Origin: Nostoc sp. HK-01
GTDB lineage: Bacteria > Cyanobacteriota > Cyanobacteriia > Cyanobacteriales > Nostocaceae
DNA: 64,000 nucleotides
NCBI GenBank assembly: GCA_003990705.1
Contig: AP018318.1
Span: forward strand, 1,863,501 to 1,927,500
Direction: 5' to 3'
The translations under genes were made by a program, and so were the position numbers. Positions 33,342 through 41,581 of the stretch are shown one piece after another. Numbering within the stretch: the first letter of the stretch is position 1; every line of letters begins with the position of its first letter. The notes below the pieces were generated by a model that was not told where the DNA came from, ran no database searches, and worked only from the letters and a program-made list of their open reading frames with translations.

Positions 33342-33941
33342 ATGGTTTACAGTGATTTCAGCTTAACTAAGTTTAAAAAAGATTTCCAGATTAATATTCA
33401 TGAAAAAAATGATTTGTTCATGAATATTTTACCTATACAAATAAGTGATATATTAATAAATACTTTAGAAGAAACAACAGAGTTAGCATTAGCTATTAAT
33501 ACAGAAAAAGCTCGCTCAGAAATGATTATTACCCCTATTTTATTAGAGGTAAGACGTAGTGCTGATTGCCAGATAAGTTTATTTTCTGGCACAGATTTTA
33601 ATGTTGATACTGACAAAGGTCTGAATGGTTATTGTGATTTTGTCATCAGCCGTTCTAAAGAACAGTTAACAATTAATGCACCTGTAATTATTATTGTTGA
33701 AGCCAAGAATGAAAACATTAAAAATGGATTAGGTCAATGTATGGCAGCAATGTTAGCGGCTCAGATATTTAATGAACGAGAAGGCAATAATATTAAAACC
33801 ATTTATGCAGCAGTTACAACAGGAGATATTTGGAAATTTTTGCAGCTAGAAGGTACAAATTTATTTGTTGATTTATATAACTACTATATTAAAGAATTAA
33901 ATAAGATTTTAGGGATTTTAATTCAAGGAATTCAATGTTAA
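33342..33941 (+). CDS. Hypothetical protein with PD-(D/E)XK-nuclease-like core
   Basis: Not assigned to a named family. The 199-residue product has an ordered core: EKARSEMIITPILLEVRRSA (conserved acidic helix), GLNGYCDFVISRS (Asp) and, about 17 residues later, VIIIVEAKNENIKNGLGQCM, where Glu-Ala-Lys after a hydrophobic strand gives the D...ExK pattern of the restriction-endonuclease fold, and QCMAAMLAAQIFN is the helix that follows. The N-terminal 25 residues are polar and Lys-rich. I have seen similar proteins labelled as conserved hypothetical in cyanobacteria. A possible upstream-most start at 33342 or at Met27 (MNILPIQI) leaves the start uncertain. No restriction-modification partner is adjacent. 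Confidence 0.72.
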   Translation: MVYSDFSLTKFKKDFQINIHEKNDLFMNILPIQISDILINTLEETTELALAINTEKARSEMIITPILLEVRRSADCQISLFSGTDFNVDTDKGLNGYCDFVISRSKEQLTINAPVIIIVEAKNENIKNGLGQCMAAMLAAQIFNEREGNNIKTIYAAVTTGDIWKFLQLEGTNLFVDLYNYYIKELNKILGILIQGIQC

Positions 33942-34040
33942 AAGCAAGCGATCGCCTCTAGTTATAATTTAACGACAGATATACCAGTTAGTTTAATACT
34001 GAGATGAAAAGCGATCGCTTCACCAGTTATTTCCTACCTG

Positions 34041-34062
34041 TTGTGTGATCAGCATCACACAA
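34041..34062. promoter_or_regulatory. CRP-type dyad TTGTGTGAT-CAGC-ATCACACAA
   Basis: Perfect 9-bp inverted repeat that contains TGTGA (34044-34048), six bases, and TCACA (34055-34059), the cAMP-receptor-protein consensus TGTGA-N6-TCACA. Cyanobacterial CRP homologues (SyCRP1, AnCrpA) bind this sequence. It lies about 120 nt upstream of the 47-codon gene at 34183. Function as a site is inferred. Confidence 0.65.
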
Positions 34063-34125
34063 AAACCAGATCTACATCATTGAGTCTTAAGTAAGTCTGA
34101 CATAGCCTTTGGGGTAACTATAACC

Positions 34126-34144
34126 TATACTTACTGTAAGTATA
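34126..34144. promoter_or_regulatory. Palindrome TATACTTAC-T-GTAAGTATA
   Basis: Perfect 9-bp arms around one base, 38 nt upstream of the ATG at 34183 and just 63 nt downstream of the CRP-type dyad. Shape and position fit an operator for a dimeric regulator; the factor is unknown. Confidence 0.55.
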
Positions 34145-34182
34145 AGTTTAGATTATTATGTGGCGGAGTGGGGGAGAGGATA

Positions 34183-34326
34183 ATGCTAGAGAAACTCTTA
34201 CTTGCAACTATTTTAACCTTGGTATTACGTTTAATTGCAGAGATAGGTTGGTCTACTCCCAGCAATACAAGCCAAAAAATTGATTTTTATCAGCCAGGAG
34301 AATTTGCTGTTATGCAAATTCATTAA
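34183..34326 (+). CDS. Small 47-residue protein with hydrophobic N-terminus
   Basis: Not recognised. The frame reads MLEKLLLATILTLVLRLIAE through PSNTSQKIDFYQPGEFAVMQ and stops at 34326. A purine-rich GGGGGAGAGGA stretch lies 2-13 nt upstream of the ATG, a very strong ribosome site, and two operator-like palindromes precede it. Residues 4-22 are hydrophobic enough for a signal anchor or transmembrane segment. It lies upstream of the pentapeptide-repeat gene, 113 nt away and on the same strand. Chance cannot be excluded, but the leader makes translation plausible. Confidence 0.6.
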   Translation: MLEKLLLATILTLVLRLIAEIGWSTPSNTSQKIDFYQPGEFAVMQIH

Positions 34327-34439
34327 CTAATCTAGGCATCTACTGAGGGCAAACTGCTCAAACTCTTCATATCATAGGCTGAAGTATAAATTTATAGCCT
34401 AATTTTGAGTTTTGAGCAGCAAATATTGCAAAACCGAGT

Positions 34440-35210
34440 ATGAAAAGCCCAACTTTAGCCACCATCATATTTATAGCCACTATCAGTTTAAGCTCAACTG
34501 CCCAAGCAGCTAATTCAGAACATCTAAGACAGTTATTAGCAACCAAACAATGTCAGAACTGCGATTTGACTGGTGCAGGGTTAGTATTGGCTGATTTATC
34601 TGGGGCAAATTTGAGTGGTGCGAATCTCACCGGTGCAAATCTCAGTCGTGCTAATTTAACGGGTGCTGATTTACGCGGTGCAAACTTAGCTGGTGCAGGA
34701 TTATTTGGCGCTAACTTAACAGAGGCGAAATTTAACGGGGCGAATCTTGCCGGTGCAGATTTAAGAAACACTTATTTAGGCAATGCGGAATTTACCAAGG
34801 CTTACCTACAAGGAGTTAACTTTCAAGGTGCTATTGGTATCCCATTACAAATTGCTACCCCAGAAGAGTTTTATGCTTGGGGAATAGCAGAAGGGCAAAA
34901 AGGCAATCACCAACAAGCAATTAGTTACTTTAATCAAGCGATCGCCGCTAAACCAGAATACGCAGGCGCATACTTGGCTCGTGGTATTGCTAAATACCAA
35001 TTATTTGACCGTCAAGGTGCGTTTGAAGATGCCCAAATAGCTGACAAGCTGTTTACTAACCAACAAAACGGCACTGGAACCCAAACAGCCCAGGCTTTTA
35101 TCAAAGAACTGCAAACACCTTACAAAGAAAATGTCACTACAGGCAAAGCTAGTTTCTTTGATTTTGTCAGTGGTCTTGGCTCAGTTCTGCTTCAGTTCTT
35201 ACCCTTCTAA
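34440..35210 (+). CDS. Secreted pentapeptide-repeat protein with TPR-like C-terminus
   Basis: The 256-residue precursor has a signal peptide (SPTLATIIFIATISLSS, cleavage near TAQAA), about 15 pentapeptide repeats A(D/N)LxG at residues ~43-125 (LVLADLSGANLSGANLTGAN and on), which fold as a right-handed quadrilateral beta-helix, and a TPR-like pair (HQQAISYFNQAIAAKPEYAG) at about 155-195, then a C-terminal hydrophobic stretch SFFDFVSGLGSVLLQFLPF. Location is probably periplasm or thylakoid lumen. Function unknown; such lumenal pentapeptide proteins are frequent in cyanobacteria. The last 12 nt overlap the stop of the convergent FAD oxidoreductase gene. Confidence 0.92.
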   Translation: MKSPTLATIIFIATISLSSTAQAANSEHLRQLLATKQCQNCDLTGAGLVLADLSGANLSGANLTGANLSRANLTGADLRGANLAGAGLFGANLTEAKFNGANLAGADLRNTYLGNAEFTKAYLQGVNFQGAIGIPLQIATPEEFYAWGIAEGQKGNHQQAISYFNQAIAAKPEYAGAYLARGIAKYQLFDRQGAFEDAQIADKLFTNQQNGTGTQTAQAFIKELQTPYKENVTTGKASFFDFVSGLGSVLLQFLPF

Positions 35211-36950
35211 TTTATCAACTAATAACCAATTACCAGAGTGATTTCGCCTTCCCCACACAGTAATCAATTGTTCATGTACAGTAACTTGTAGCTGTTCAGC
35301 TATGTGCGATCGCAAAGTTACTAATTGCCAAGTTTGCCCATGATAAGTAGTAGGTTCAGTAATTAAAAGTTTGTAATTTTGCTGATCTATGCGTTGGAAA
35401 ATACCTGTAAAACATTCACAATTTTGGGTTGATACTTGCTCAACCAATGATATTTTAGGGCAATAACCACTTACAGGATAATCTTCAGGATGATTTAAAT
35501 AATCTAGTTGCGTCGATAACCATTGTGAATGATTGGGAGAAAAATCTAGATTAAATAAAGGTGCGATCGCCGCAGGTGCTTGTTTATCCTGCAATAATGC
35601 TTCTTGTAAAGCCCTAACTGGTAAATCTCGCGGCTGTAAACCCAACTCAACACACATAGCAGCAGCCATCCCTGCGGCTTGACCGATACCCATCACCACA
35701 GGTTGCAATCTCGTTGCACCATTAGCTATATGGGATACAGATATATTTTTTTCACAAACCAATAGACCATCTATAGTAGCTGGGACTAAACAACGGTAAG
35801 GAATAGTGAACGGTGTTCCCGTCCAGCGTCCCCCCCAGCGAATTGATTTTGGTTGTAACGGTAAATCGAAGCCTGGATAATGATGGTCGTTGGCGTAGTT
35901 CCCAATAGCAACTGCATCTGCAAACAAAGATGCAACTTTACCTCCTGCCACAGGTAAAATATCCTGTTCTCGAATTGTGGTGAGTCCTACCAAGCGGCGA
36001 CTTTCTCGGTAATAGGGATGTAATGCAAAAGCTGTGTCATTCCCAGGGAAAACCTTCTTTGCTAAACCATAGCGACGACCTAACTGATTTTGGATGAAAT
36101 GAGCGAAATTCTGGCTATGCCAGCGACATTCTTGGAGAAACTCAGCTTTAGATATTTCTGACTCTACCAAACGCCCGACACCTTCACCGTAGTCATTCCC
36201 GTTGATTGGCCAGTTAATCATAAAGCGATCGCCCGGCAAGCGCCCATAATTTAAAAACTTCTCAGCACCATAATTTTCCCAAGCCCCCGCAAACAACGCT
36301 GGATTATAATTAGGCGCAGCGGGAATTTCTGGTGCAACAGCATCACCAAAATCTTGCATAACTACTACCCAAGTTGGTGACTGCACTGGGTATTTATCCG
36401 TCAGCGCATTATAACTAGTGGGCGCGCTGGGTTCTCCCCATTCACTTTGCAACTCCCAACCCCAACGGTAAGGTATTTCCGCCAACGCCAATAAATCACC
36501 CAATTCTGTACCGTCGAGAATTACCTTGGCTTGAACAGTAAAATCCGCAAACCGCACCCCAGTAATACAATTTTCCTGTTGTAAAACTTCTAACGGTACG
36601 TATCCAGAAATCCATTGCAGATTTGGCAACTCTTGCACCCAATGGGCAAAAATCTCTGCCCCCACACCAGGATCATAACTAAAAAAACTTACCCAACTAT
36701 TATCTAATCCTCCCGGTTGGCGTTGTCGTAATTCTTGTAAAAACGCGCCCCATAACCCCGTTTGCCAAGCAACTAATTCATTCCCATCCGGTGCAGATAC
36801 TCCAGCGGAAGTCAGCATTCCTCCCAACCAAGCAAACTCACTCACCAAAAGCGTTTTTACTCCCCTTCTGGCTGCTTGAATCGCCGCAGCAGTTCCACCA
36901 GTTCCCCCGCCCACAACTAAGATATCAGTTGTATATATTTGATGAGTCAT
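35199..36950 (-). CDS. FAD-dependent oxidoreductase (FAD_oxidored family)
   Basis: A 583-residue flavoprotein. The dinucleotide-binding motif is DILVVGGGTGGTAAAIQAAR at ~9-28; other family stretches are FAWLGGMLTSAGV, VILDGTELGDLLALAEIPYR, the substrate part HYPGFDLPLQPKSIRWGGRW, and the second FAD contact IDGLLVCEKNISVSH with RLQPVVMGIGQAAGMAAAMC. No signal peptide is visible. Known relatives include succinate/fumarate-like and xanthan lyase-annotated proteins of uncertain activity. The substrate cannot be told. The 3' end overlaps the pentapeptide gene by 12 nt, tail to tail. Confidence 0.92.
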   Translation of the reverse strand: MTHQIYTTDILVVGGGTGGTAAAIQAARRGVKTLLVSEFAWLGGMLTSAGVSAPDGNELVAWQTGLWGAFLQELRQRQPGGLDNSWVSFFSYDPGVGAEIFAHWVQELPNLQWISGYVPLEVLQQENCITGVRFADFTVQAKVILDGTELGDLLALAEIPYRWGWELQSEWGEPSAPTSYNALTDKYPVQSPTWVVVMQDFGDAVAPEIPAAPNYNPALFAGAWENYGAEKFLNYGRLPGDRFMINWPINGNDYGEGVGRLVESEISKAEFLQECRWHSQNFAHFIQNQLGRRYGLAKKVFPGNDTAFALHPYYRESRRLVGLTTIREQDILPVAGGKVASLFADAVAIGNYANDHHYPGFDLPLQPKSIRWGGRWTGTPFTIPYRCLVPATIDGLLVCEKNISVSHIANGATRLQPVVMGIGQAAGMAAAMCVELGLQPRDLPVRALQEALLQDKQAPAAIAPLFNLDFSPNHSQWLSTQLDYLNHPEDYPVSGYCPKISLVEQVSTQNCECFTGIFQRIDQQNYKLLITEPTTYHGQTWQLVTLRSHIAEQLQVTVHEQLITVWGRRNHSGNWLLVDKLEG

Positions 36951-37059
36951 AGTTTATATTTGTATCTTGTTATAATTATTTTTTGCTACAAAGGTGAAAA
37001 GAGCAATAAAATAAATGCTGAACAACATAGATGTAAATAAAATTATTATTAATTTATCT

Positions 37060-37455
37060 CTAATTTTTCAACCAGTTTTCTAACTGTAAATTAGGAATAT
37101 TAATAAAATCTTTGATGTTATTAGTTACGAGAATATCATTACGAGAACGAGCAACAGCAGCAATCAAAGCATCTACTTCGCCAGTTGGTTTCCCGATTTT
37201 TTTGAGTTCGCTGTGAATTTTACCAAATTCACAAGCTGCGTCTATATCGAATGGTTCTATTAGTAATAATTCAAGAAACTGCTGCAAACTTTCTTGATTT
37301 TTGGCTAATTGTTGAGAATAATAAACACCTTTATAAAGTTCTGCAACTATAATTGTGGATAGATAACATTGACTAAAGTAGAGATTAAATTTCCTCACGG
37401 CTTGGGTATCTGCTTTGAGCAATGCAATGCAAATGTTAGTGTCTAACAGATACAT
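37060..37455 (-). CDS. vapC: VapC-like PIN-domain toxin
   Basis: A 131-residue PIN-domain ribonuclease: [16 protein letters not shown] has the first Asp at position 5, ELYKGVYYSQQL the Glu, GEVDALIAAVARSRNDILVT the third acidic and the conserved Ala-rich helix, and NNIKDF the final Asp. The stop of the upstream antitoxin and this start share bases (TAATG), so they are translationally coupled. It forms a toxin-antitoxin pair with the RHH protein at 37455-37799. Confidence 0.92.
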   Translation of the reverse strand: MYLLDTNICIALLKADTQAVRKFNLYFSQCYLSTIIVAELYKGVYYSQQLAKNQESLQQFLELLLIEPFDIDAACEFGKIHSELKKIGKPTGEVDALIAAVARSRNDILVTNNIKDFINIPNLQLENWLKN

Positions 37456-37799
37456 TAGCCGTTATCCTGATTATCAATTGAGTCTAGGCTTCTACCTTGA
37501 TAGACATGACGTTGCTGGTCAATTTCTGCAAATATTTCTGTTAAGTCTGGTTGATTTTTCCACGCCCCAAATAATTTATTTAATTTAGCTAATTTCTCTT
37601 CTGCTGTTAAATCTAATTGTGTTTCAGCTGTTGGCTTTTCAACATTCTGTAATTGACGTAAACGTTTTTGCTTCCACTCGCGCAGTGCTTCACGAATTAC
37701 CTCACTGCTACTGGCATATTCCCCTGACTCTACAGCATTACGAACCAAAGCTGCCATTTCTGGGGTCAGGGCAACACTGATTTTTTCGACGTTAGGCAT
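37455..37799 (-). CDS. parD: ParD-like ribbon-helix-helix antitoxin
   Basis: The 114-residue protein opens with [20 protein letters not shown] and [20 protein letters not shown], the ribbon-helix-helix module of ParD/CC2985-type antitoxins, then has a disordered, charged tail ([20 protein letters not shown], acidic end) that probably wraps the toxin. ParD usually pairs with ParE, yet here the partner is a PIN toxin, so this is a mixed pair, which does occur among bacterial toxin-antitoxin loci. The complex should repress its own operon. Confidence 0.9.
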   Translation of the reverse strand: MPNVEKISVALTPEMAALVRNAVESGEYASSSEVIREALREWKQKRLRQLQNVEKPTAETQLDLTAEEKLAKLNKLFGAWKNQPDLTEIFAEIDQQRHVYQGRSLDSIDNQDNG

Positions 37800-37962
37800 A
37801 GCAATACGTCCTTTTCGCTCTATAGTAGCAATTTTTCCTACCGTCTTGCATACTTGCAGCGATGTCTCTCAACAAGTCCTTCCGTCTACGCATCAGAGCA
37901 AGAAATCGTCAAGGCAAAGCTAAAATAGTAATTTACGTTAAATTGGTCGAACTTTTAATCTT

Positions 37963-39438
37963 ATGACTTCTGCTACTCCAGTCAAAACTGAGTACGAAGC
38001 GATTATTGGTCTAGAAACCCATTGTCAGCTAAGTACGAATACAAAAATTTTCTCTAGTAGCTCTACAGCGTTCGGTGCTGATCCAAATACTAACATTGAC
38101 CCCGTGTGTATGGGATTACCTGGGGTTTTACCCGTACTCAACGAAAAAGTTCTAGAGTATGCAGTGAAAGCAGGTTTAGCATTGAATTGCCAAATCGCTA
38201 AATATAGCAAATTTGACCGTAAACAGTATTTTTATCCTGATTTACCGAAGAATTACCAAATTTCTCAATATGACTTACCCATTGCTGAACATGGTTGGTT
38301 AGAAATTGAGTTGGTAGATGCTGAAGGAAATCCTGTTCGTAAACGCATTGGTATTACCCGCCTGCACATGGAAGAAGATGCAGGTAAGTTAGTTCATGCG
38401 GGAAGCGATCGCCTCTCTGGTTCCAGCTATTCTTTAGTAGACTATAACCGTGCAGGTGTACCGTTAGTCGAAATTGTCTCGGAACCCGATATTCGTTCTG
38501 GACAAGAAGCTGCGGAATACGCCCAAGAGTTACGCCGGATTATGCGTTATCTCGGTGTGAGTGACGGGAATATGCAGGAAGGATCGTTGCGTTGCGATGT
38601 TAACATCTCTGTGCGCCCCGTCGGACAAGAAAAATTTGGCACGAAGGTAGAAATTAAAAATATGAACTCCTTCAACGCCATTCAACGGGCGATTGAATAC
38701 GAAATTGAACGCCAAATCGCCGCCGTCGAAGCCGGAGAACGCATCATTCAAGAAACCCGGTTGTGGGAAGAAGGCGCACAACGCACAATTAGTATGCGGA
38801 CTAAAGAAGGTTCTAGTGATTATCGCTACTTCCCCGAACCAGATTTAGCACCCATTGAAGTATCTGATACTCAACTAGAGAACTGGCGTAGCGAACTACC
38901 AGAACTCCCCGCCCAAAAGCGTCATCGTTATGAAACCCAATTGGGACTGTCAGCTTATGATGCGCGAGTCTTGACAGAAGAGCGCTACGTATCAGAATAT
39001 TTTGAAGCAGCGATCGCATCTGGGGCAAATCCCAAAGCAGCCGCAAACTGGATTACTCAAGATATCGCCGCATATCTCAACAAGCAAAAACTCAATATTG
39101 CTGATATTGCTTTAACCCCTGCTAACTTGGCTGAAGTCATTACCCGCATTGAGACTGGCAAAATTAGCAACGCCCAAGCTAAAGAAAAATTGCCAGATTT
39201 ACTCCAAGGTTTGACACCCGAAAAAGCTTTTGCAGGTCAAGAACTCATCACCGACCCCAGTGTCCTAGAACCAATTGTCGATGAAGTGATTGCGGCGAAC
39301 CCCAAAGAACTAGAAAAATACCGTAATGGTAACACCAATCTCAAAGGCTTCTTTGTCGGGCAAGTGCTGAAAAAGACTAGCAAACGTGCTGATCCGAAGT
39401 TAACTAACGAACTGGTGGATAAAAAGCTGAATGCTTAA
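37963..39438 (+). CDS. gatB: Aspartyl/glutamyl-tRNA(Asn/Gln) amidotransferase subunit B
   Basis: GatB is the tRNA-binding and kinase subunit of GatCAB, which turns Glu-tRNA(Gln) into Gln-tRNA(Gln) and, in many bacteria, Asp-tRNA(Asn) likewise. The 491-residue product has YEAIIGLETHCQLSTNTKIF at the start, the metal and nucleotide part DRKQYFYPDLPKNYQISQYD, RLHMEEDAGKLVH and GSLRCDVNISVRP, and the C-terminal GatB/YqeY domain ending VGQVLKKTSKRADPKLTNEL. Alone here; gatA and gatC must be elsewhere. It is divergent from the parD/vapC pair. Confidence 0.98.
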   Translation: MTSATPVKTEYEAIIGLETHCQLSTNTKIFSSSSTAFGADPNTNIDPVCMGLPGVLPVLNEKVLEYAVKAGLALNCQIAKYSKFDRKQYFYPDLPKNYQISQYDLPIAEHGWLEIELVDAEGNPVRKRIGITRLHMEEDAGKLVHAGSDRLSGSSYSLVDYNRAGVPLVEIVSEPDIRSGQEAAEYAQELRRIMRYLGVSDGNMQEGSLRCDVNISVRPVGQEKFGTKVEIKNMNSFNAIQRAIEYEIERQIAAVEAGERIIQETRLWEEGAQRTISMRTKEGSSDYRYFPEPDLAPIEVSDTQLENWRSELPELPAQKRHRYETQLGLSAYDARVLTEERYVSEYFEAAIASGANPKAAANWITQDIAAYLNKQKLNIADIALTPANLAEVITRIETGKISNAQAKEKLPDLLQGLTPEKAFAGQELITDPSVLEPIVDEVIAANPKELEKYRNGNTNLKGFFVGQVLKKTSKRADPKLTNELVDKKLNA

Positions 39439-39559
39439 TTTGATTGACAGTAAATTCTTGACAATCAGATATTTTCTCCGGTTTTAGTTCAGTAGTATCT
39501 TCACAGTATATTTACTAAAATTACAGCTTACTAAGTAATAACCCTCACAAATAAAAGGC

Positions 39560-39626
39560 TATTATTTGCTTAGTAGATGCACCCTAATGATTCGGAGAGT
39601 TGCCCCAGCTTCTCTCCTTATTTTTT
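39560..39626 (+). ncRNA. Candidate small RNA 1 (with -10 box, ~54 nt transcript)
   Basis: TATTAT (39560-39565) followed by six bases and the A at 39572 places a plausible transcription start at AGTAGATGCACCCT (39572-39585). The transcript would end at a hairpin GGAGAG / CTCTCC (39594-39599, 39612-39617) and a T-rich tail. The same design recurs at 39926, which supports a real unit. No coding capacity and no known family recognised. It lies 133 nt after the gatB stop, so the hairpin could also serve as a gatB terminator. Confidence 0.6.
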
Positions 39627-39913
39627 AGCTAAGAAGTTATGTTTCTATCACATTTGCAATCTTGATTTGGTAAGCAAAATAGTTGACTTAGCAAATTTAT
39701 TTGCTCAAGCAAGTAATTCAACCTATCAAAGCAATCAAAAGTGATTAAAGGTAACTATAAATGTCAATGTGCATTTTTAGATGTGACACAGACTAGTAAC
39801 CAAATTTACCATTTTCATTTAAAATTTTATGTCTAAGTAGTCTACGGATAAATTCTTAATAATATTTATACAAAAAAACAAATAATGGGTGATACTCCTC
39901 ATGGCAAAAATGA

Positions 39914-39976
39914 TATGCTGTGTTAAGTAGATGCACCCTGATGATCTGGAGAGCTGCTCAAGTGGCTCTCCTTTTT
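39914..39976 (+). ncRNA. Candidate small RNA 2 (paralogue of RNA 1, ~51 nt transcript)
   Basis: TATGCT (39914-39919), six bases, then A39926 starts AGTAGATGCACCCT (39926-39939), identical to the 14 nt at 39572. It continues RATGATYYGGAGAG in both copies. The hairpin GGAGAGC / GCTCTCC (39948-39954, 39965-39971) is followed by TTTTT, a textbook terminator. The region between the hairpin and the shared motif is conserved but loops differ. Neither unit has an obvious -35 box, so an activator may be needed. Confidence 0.65.
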
Positions 39977-40082
39977 CAATAGATGTAGGCAGTAGGGAAT
40001 GCACAAATGACAATTGACTATTGACTGTGGACTATTGGTATAATCGCCAGTCAAGCCGCTAATTTTGTGGGGGAACGTAAAA

Positions 40083-41393
40083 ATGGCAGACTGGCAAGAA
40101 ATTACTGGTGGTGTGACTGCTCCTAAAGGATATCGAGCCGTAGGAATCACCGCAGGATTAAAACCATCGGGATTGCCAGATTTAGCTTTGATAGTCTCTG
40201 ATGTAGAGGCGATCGCATCTGGTGTATTTACCACTTCTCAAGTTAAAGCCGCCTGTGTAGATTATTGCCGTCAAATTTTACAAGCCAAACCTAGCGCTCG
40301 TGCCATTCTTTGCAACGCCGGACAAGCCAACGCCGCCACAGGTAGTCAAGGTATACATGATGCTAATGAAAGTGCGGAGTTGTTAGCCAAAGAATTGAAT
40401 ATTTCTCCAGAATTGATTTTGTTAGCTTCTACTGGTGTAATTGGTCAACGCATCAAGATGGATGCCTTACGCAGCGGGATTCCTAAATTAGTAGCAGCAC
40501 TTTCCGAAACAGGTTCAGATGCTGCTGCTGGAGCAATTATCACCACAGATTTAGTACCAAAATCCATTGCACTAGAAACAACTATAAGCGATCGCCCAGT
40601 CCGCATTGGTGGTATTGCCAAAGGTTCCGGGATGATTCACCCCAACATGGCAACGATGCTGGCATTTGTTACCTGTGATGCGGCTGTTTCCCCCCATCTT
40701 TGGCAGCAGATGTTAAGTAGAGCAGCAGATAAAAGCTTTAATTCCATTACTGTTGATGGCGATACCAGCACCAACGACAGCTTAATTGCCTTGGCGAATG
40801 GTCAATCTCGCACCCCAGCAATTACCGAGATGGGTGCAGAAGCTGAAAAATTAGAAGCCATGTTAACAGCAGTATGCCAGCATTTAGCTAAAGCGATCGC
40901 ACGGGATGGTGAAGGTGCAACCTGCCTCATAGAAGTGCAAGTTACCGGCACCCATGATGATCTCGCAGCAAGACAAATCGCCAAAACCATTGCAGGTTCA
41001 TCCTTAGTTAAATCTGCAATCTTTGGTCGTGATCCCAACTGGGGACGCATCGCCGCCGCCGCCGGACGCGCAGGTGTACCCTTTGAACAGGATAACTTGC
41101 AAATTAAATTAGGCGATTTCCTGCTGTTAGAAAATGGTCAACCTCTGCAATTTGACCGCGCCGCAGCCAGCGCATATTTAAAACAAGCAGCTACCGATTA
41201 TCCCGTTGCTGATTTAGTGGCTACTAATAATAGTAATGATTTATCAGGCGAGCGTAGTAATATCAAAACTCAACGATTAGATAATCCCGTAATTATTGCC
41301 GTCAGTGTTGGTAATGGTCATGGTACAGGTAAAGCTTGGGGTTGTGATTTAAGTTACGACTACGTGAAAATTAACGCCGAGTACACAACTTAG
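40083..41393 (+). CDS. argJ: Bifunctional ornithine acetyltransferase/N-acetylglutamate synthase
   Basis: ArgJ transfers acetyl from N-acetylornithine to glutamate in the cyclic arginine pathway and may also use acetyl-CoA. The 436-residue precursor cleaves itself at the Thr of GMIHPNMATMLAFVTCDAAV into two chains, with the catalytic Thr at the start of the beta chain. GVTAPKGYRAVGITAGLKPS, CNAGQANAATGSQG, GDTSTNDSLIALANG and FGRDPNWGRIAAAAGRAGV are family stretches. I start at 40083 (MADWQEITGG), after GGGGGAACG, rather than at the in-frame 40065. A TATAAT at 40039-40044 could be the -10 box of its promoter. It follows the two small-RNA-like units. Confidence 0.97.
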   Translation: MADWQEITGGVTAPKGYRAVGITAGLKPSGLPDLALIVSDVEAIASGVFTTSQVKAACVDYCRQILQAKPSARAILCNAGQANAATGSQGIHDANESAELLAKELNISPELILLASTGVIGQRIKMDALRSGIPKLVAALSETGSDAAAGAIITTDLVPKSIALETTISDRPVRIGGIAKGSGMIHPNMATMLAFVTCDAAVSPHLWQQMLSRAADKSFNSITVDGDTSTNDSLIALANGQSRTPAITEMGAEAEKLEAMLTAVCQHLAKAIARDGEGATCLIEVQVTGTHDDLAARQIAKTIAGSSLVKSAIFGRDPNWGRIAAAAGRAGVPFEQDNLQIKLGDFLLLENGQPLQFDRAAASAYLKQAATDYPVADLVATNNSNDLSGERSNIKTQRLDNPVIIAVSVGNGHGTGKAWGCDLSYDYVKINAEYTT

Positions 41394-41503
41394 GTAAACC
41401 AGCAGATATTGGTGGGAAGCATTCGCCGAATTTTGTTAGTGGGATAGGTTCATAGTATTTACCTCTAGTTAATTAAGAGAATTACCTAGACAAATTTTCT
41501 GTA

Positions 41504-41526
41504 GCCCGTAAAATTCCCTTGCGGGT
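41504..41526. terminator. Weak hairpin between convergent argJ and the CBS kinase gene
   Basis: GCCCGTAA / TTGCGGGT (41504-41511, 41519-41526) pair at six of eight positions. It lies between the two stop codons; the T-run is poor. Low confidence as terminator. Confidence 0.35.
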
Positions 41527-41581
41527 TATTGCACTCATCTAATTTATAAACAATTGTTCACCTCTGCTCACTCAAAATATC

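Noticed and set aside
39426-39571. NtcA site GTA-N8-TAC upstream of the small-RNA units
   Set aside because: Spacings that I could find (N3, N7, N13) do not match the N8 consensus, so no nitrogen-control site is called.
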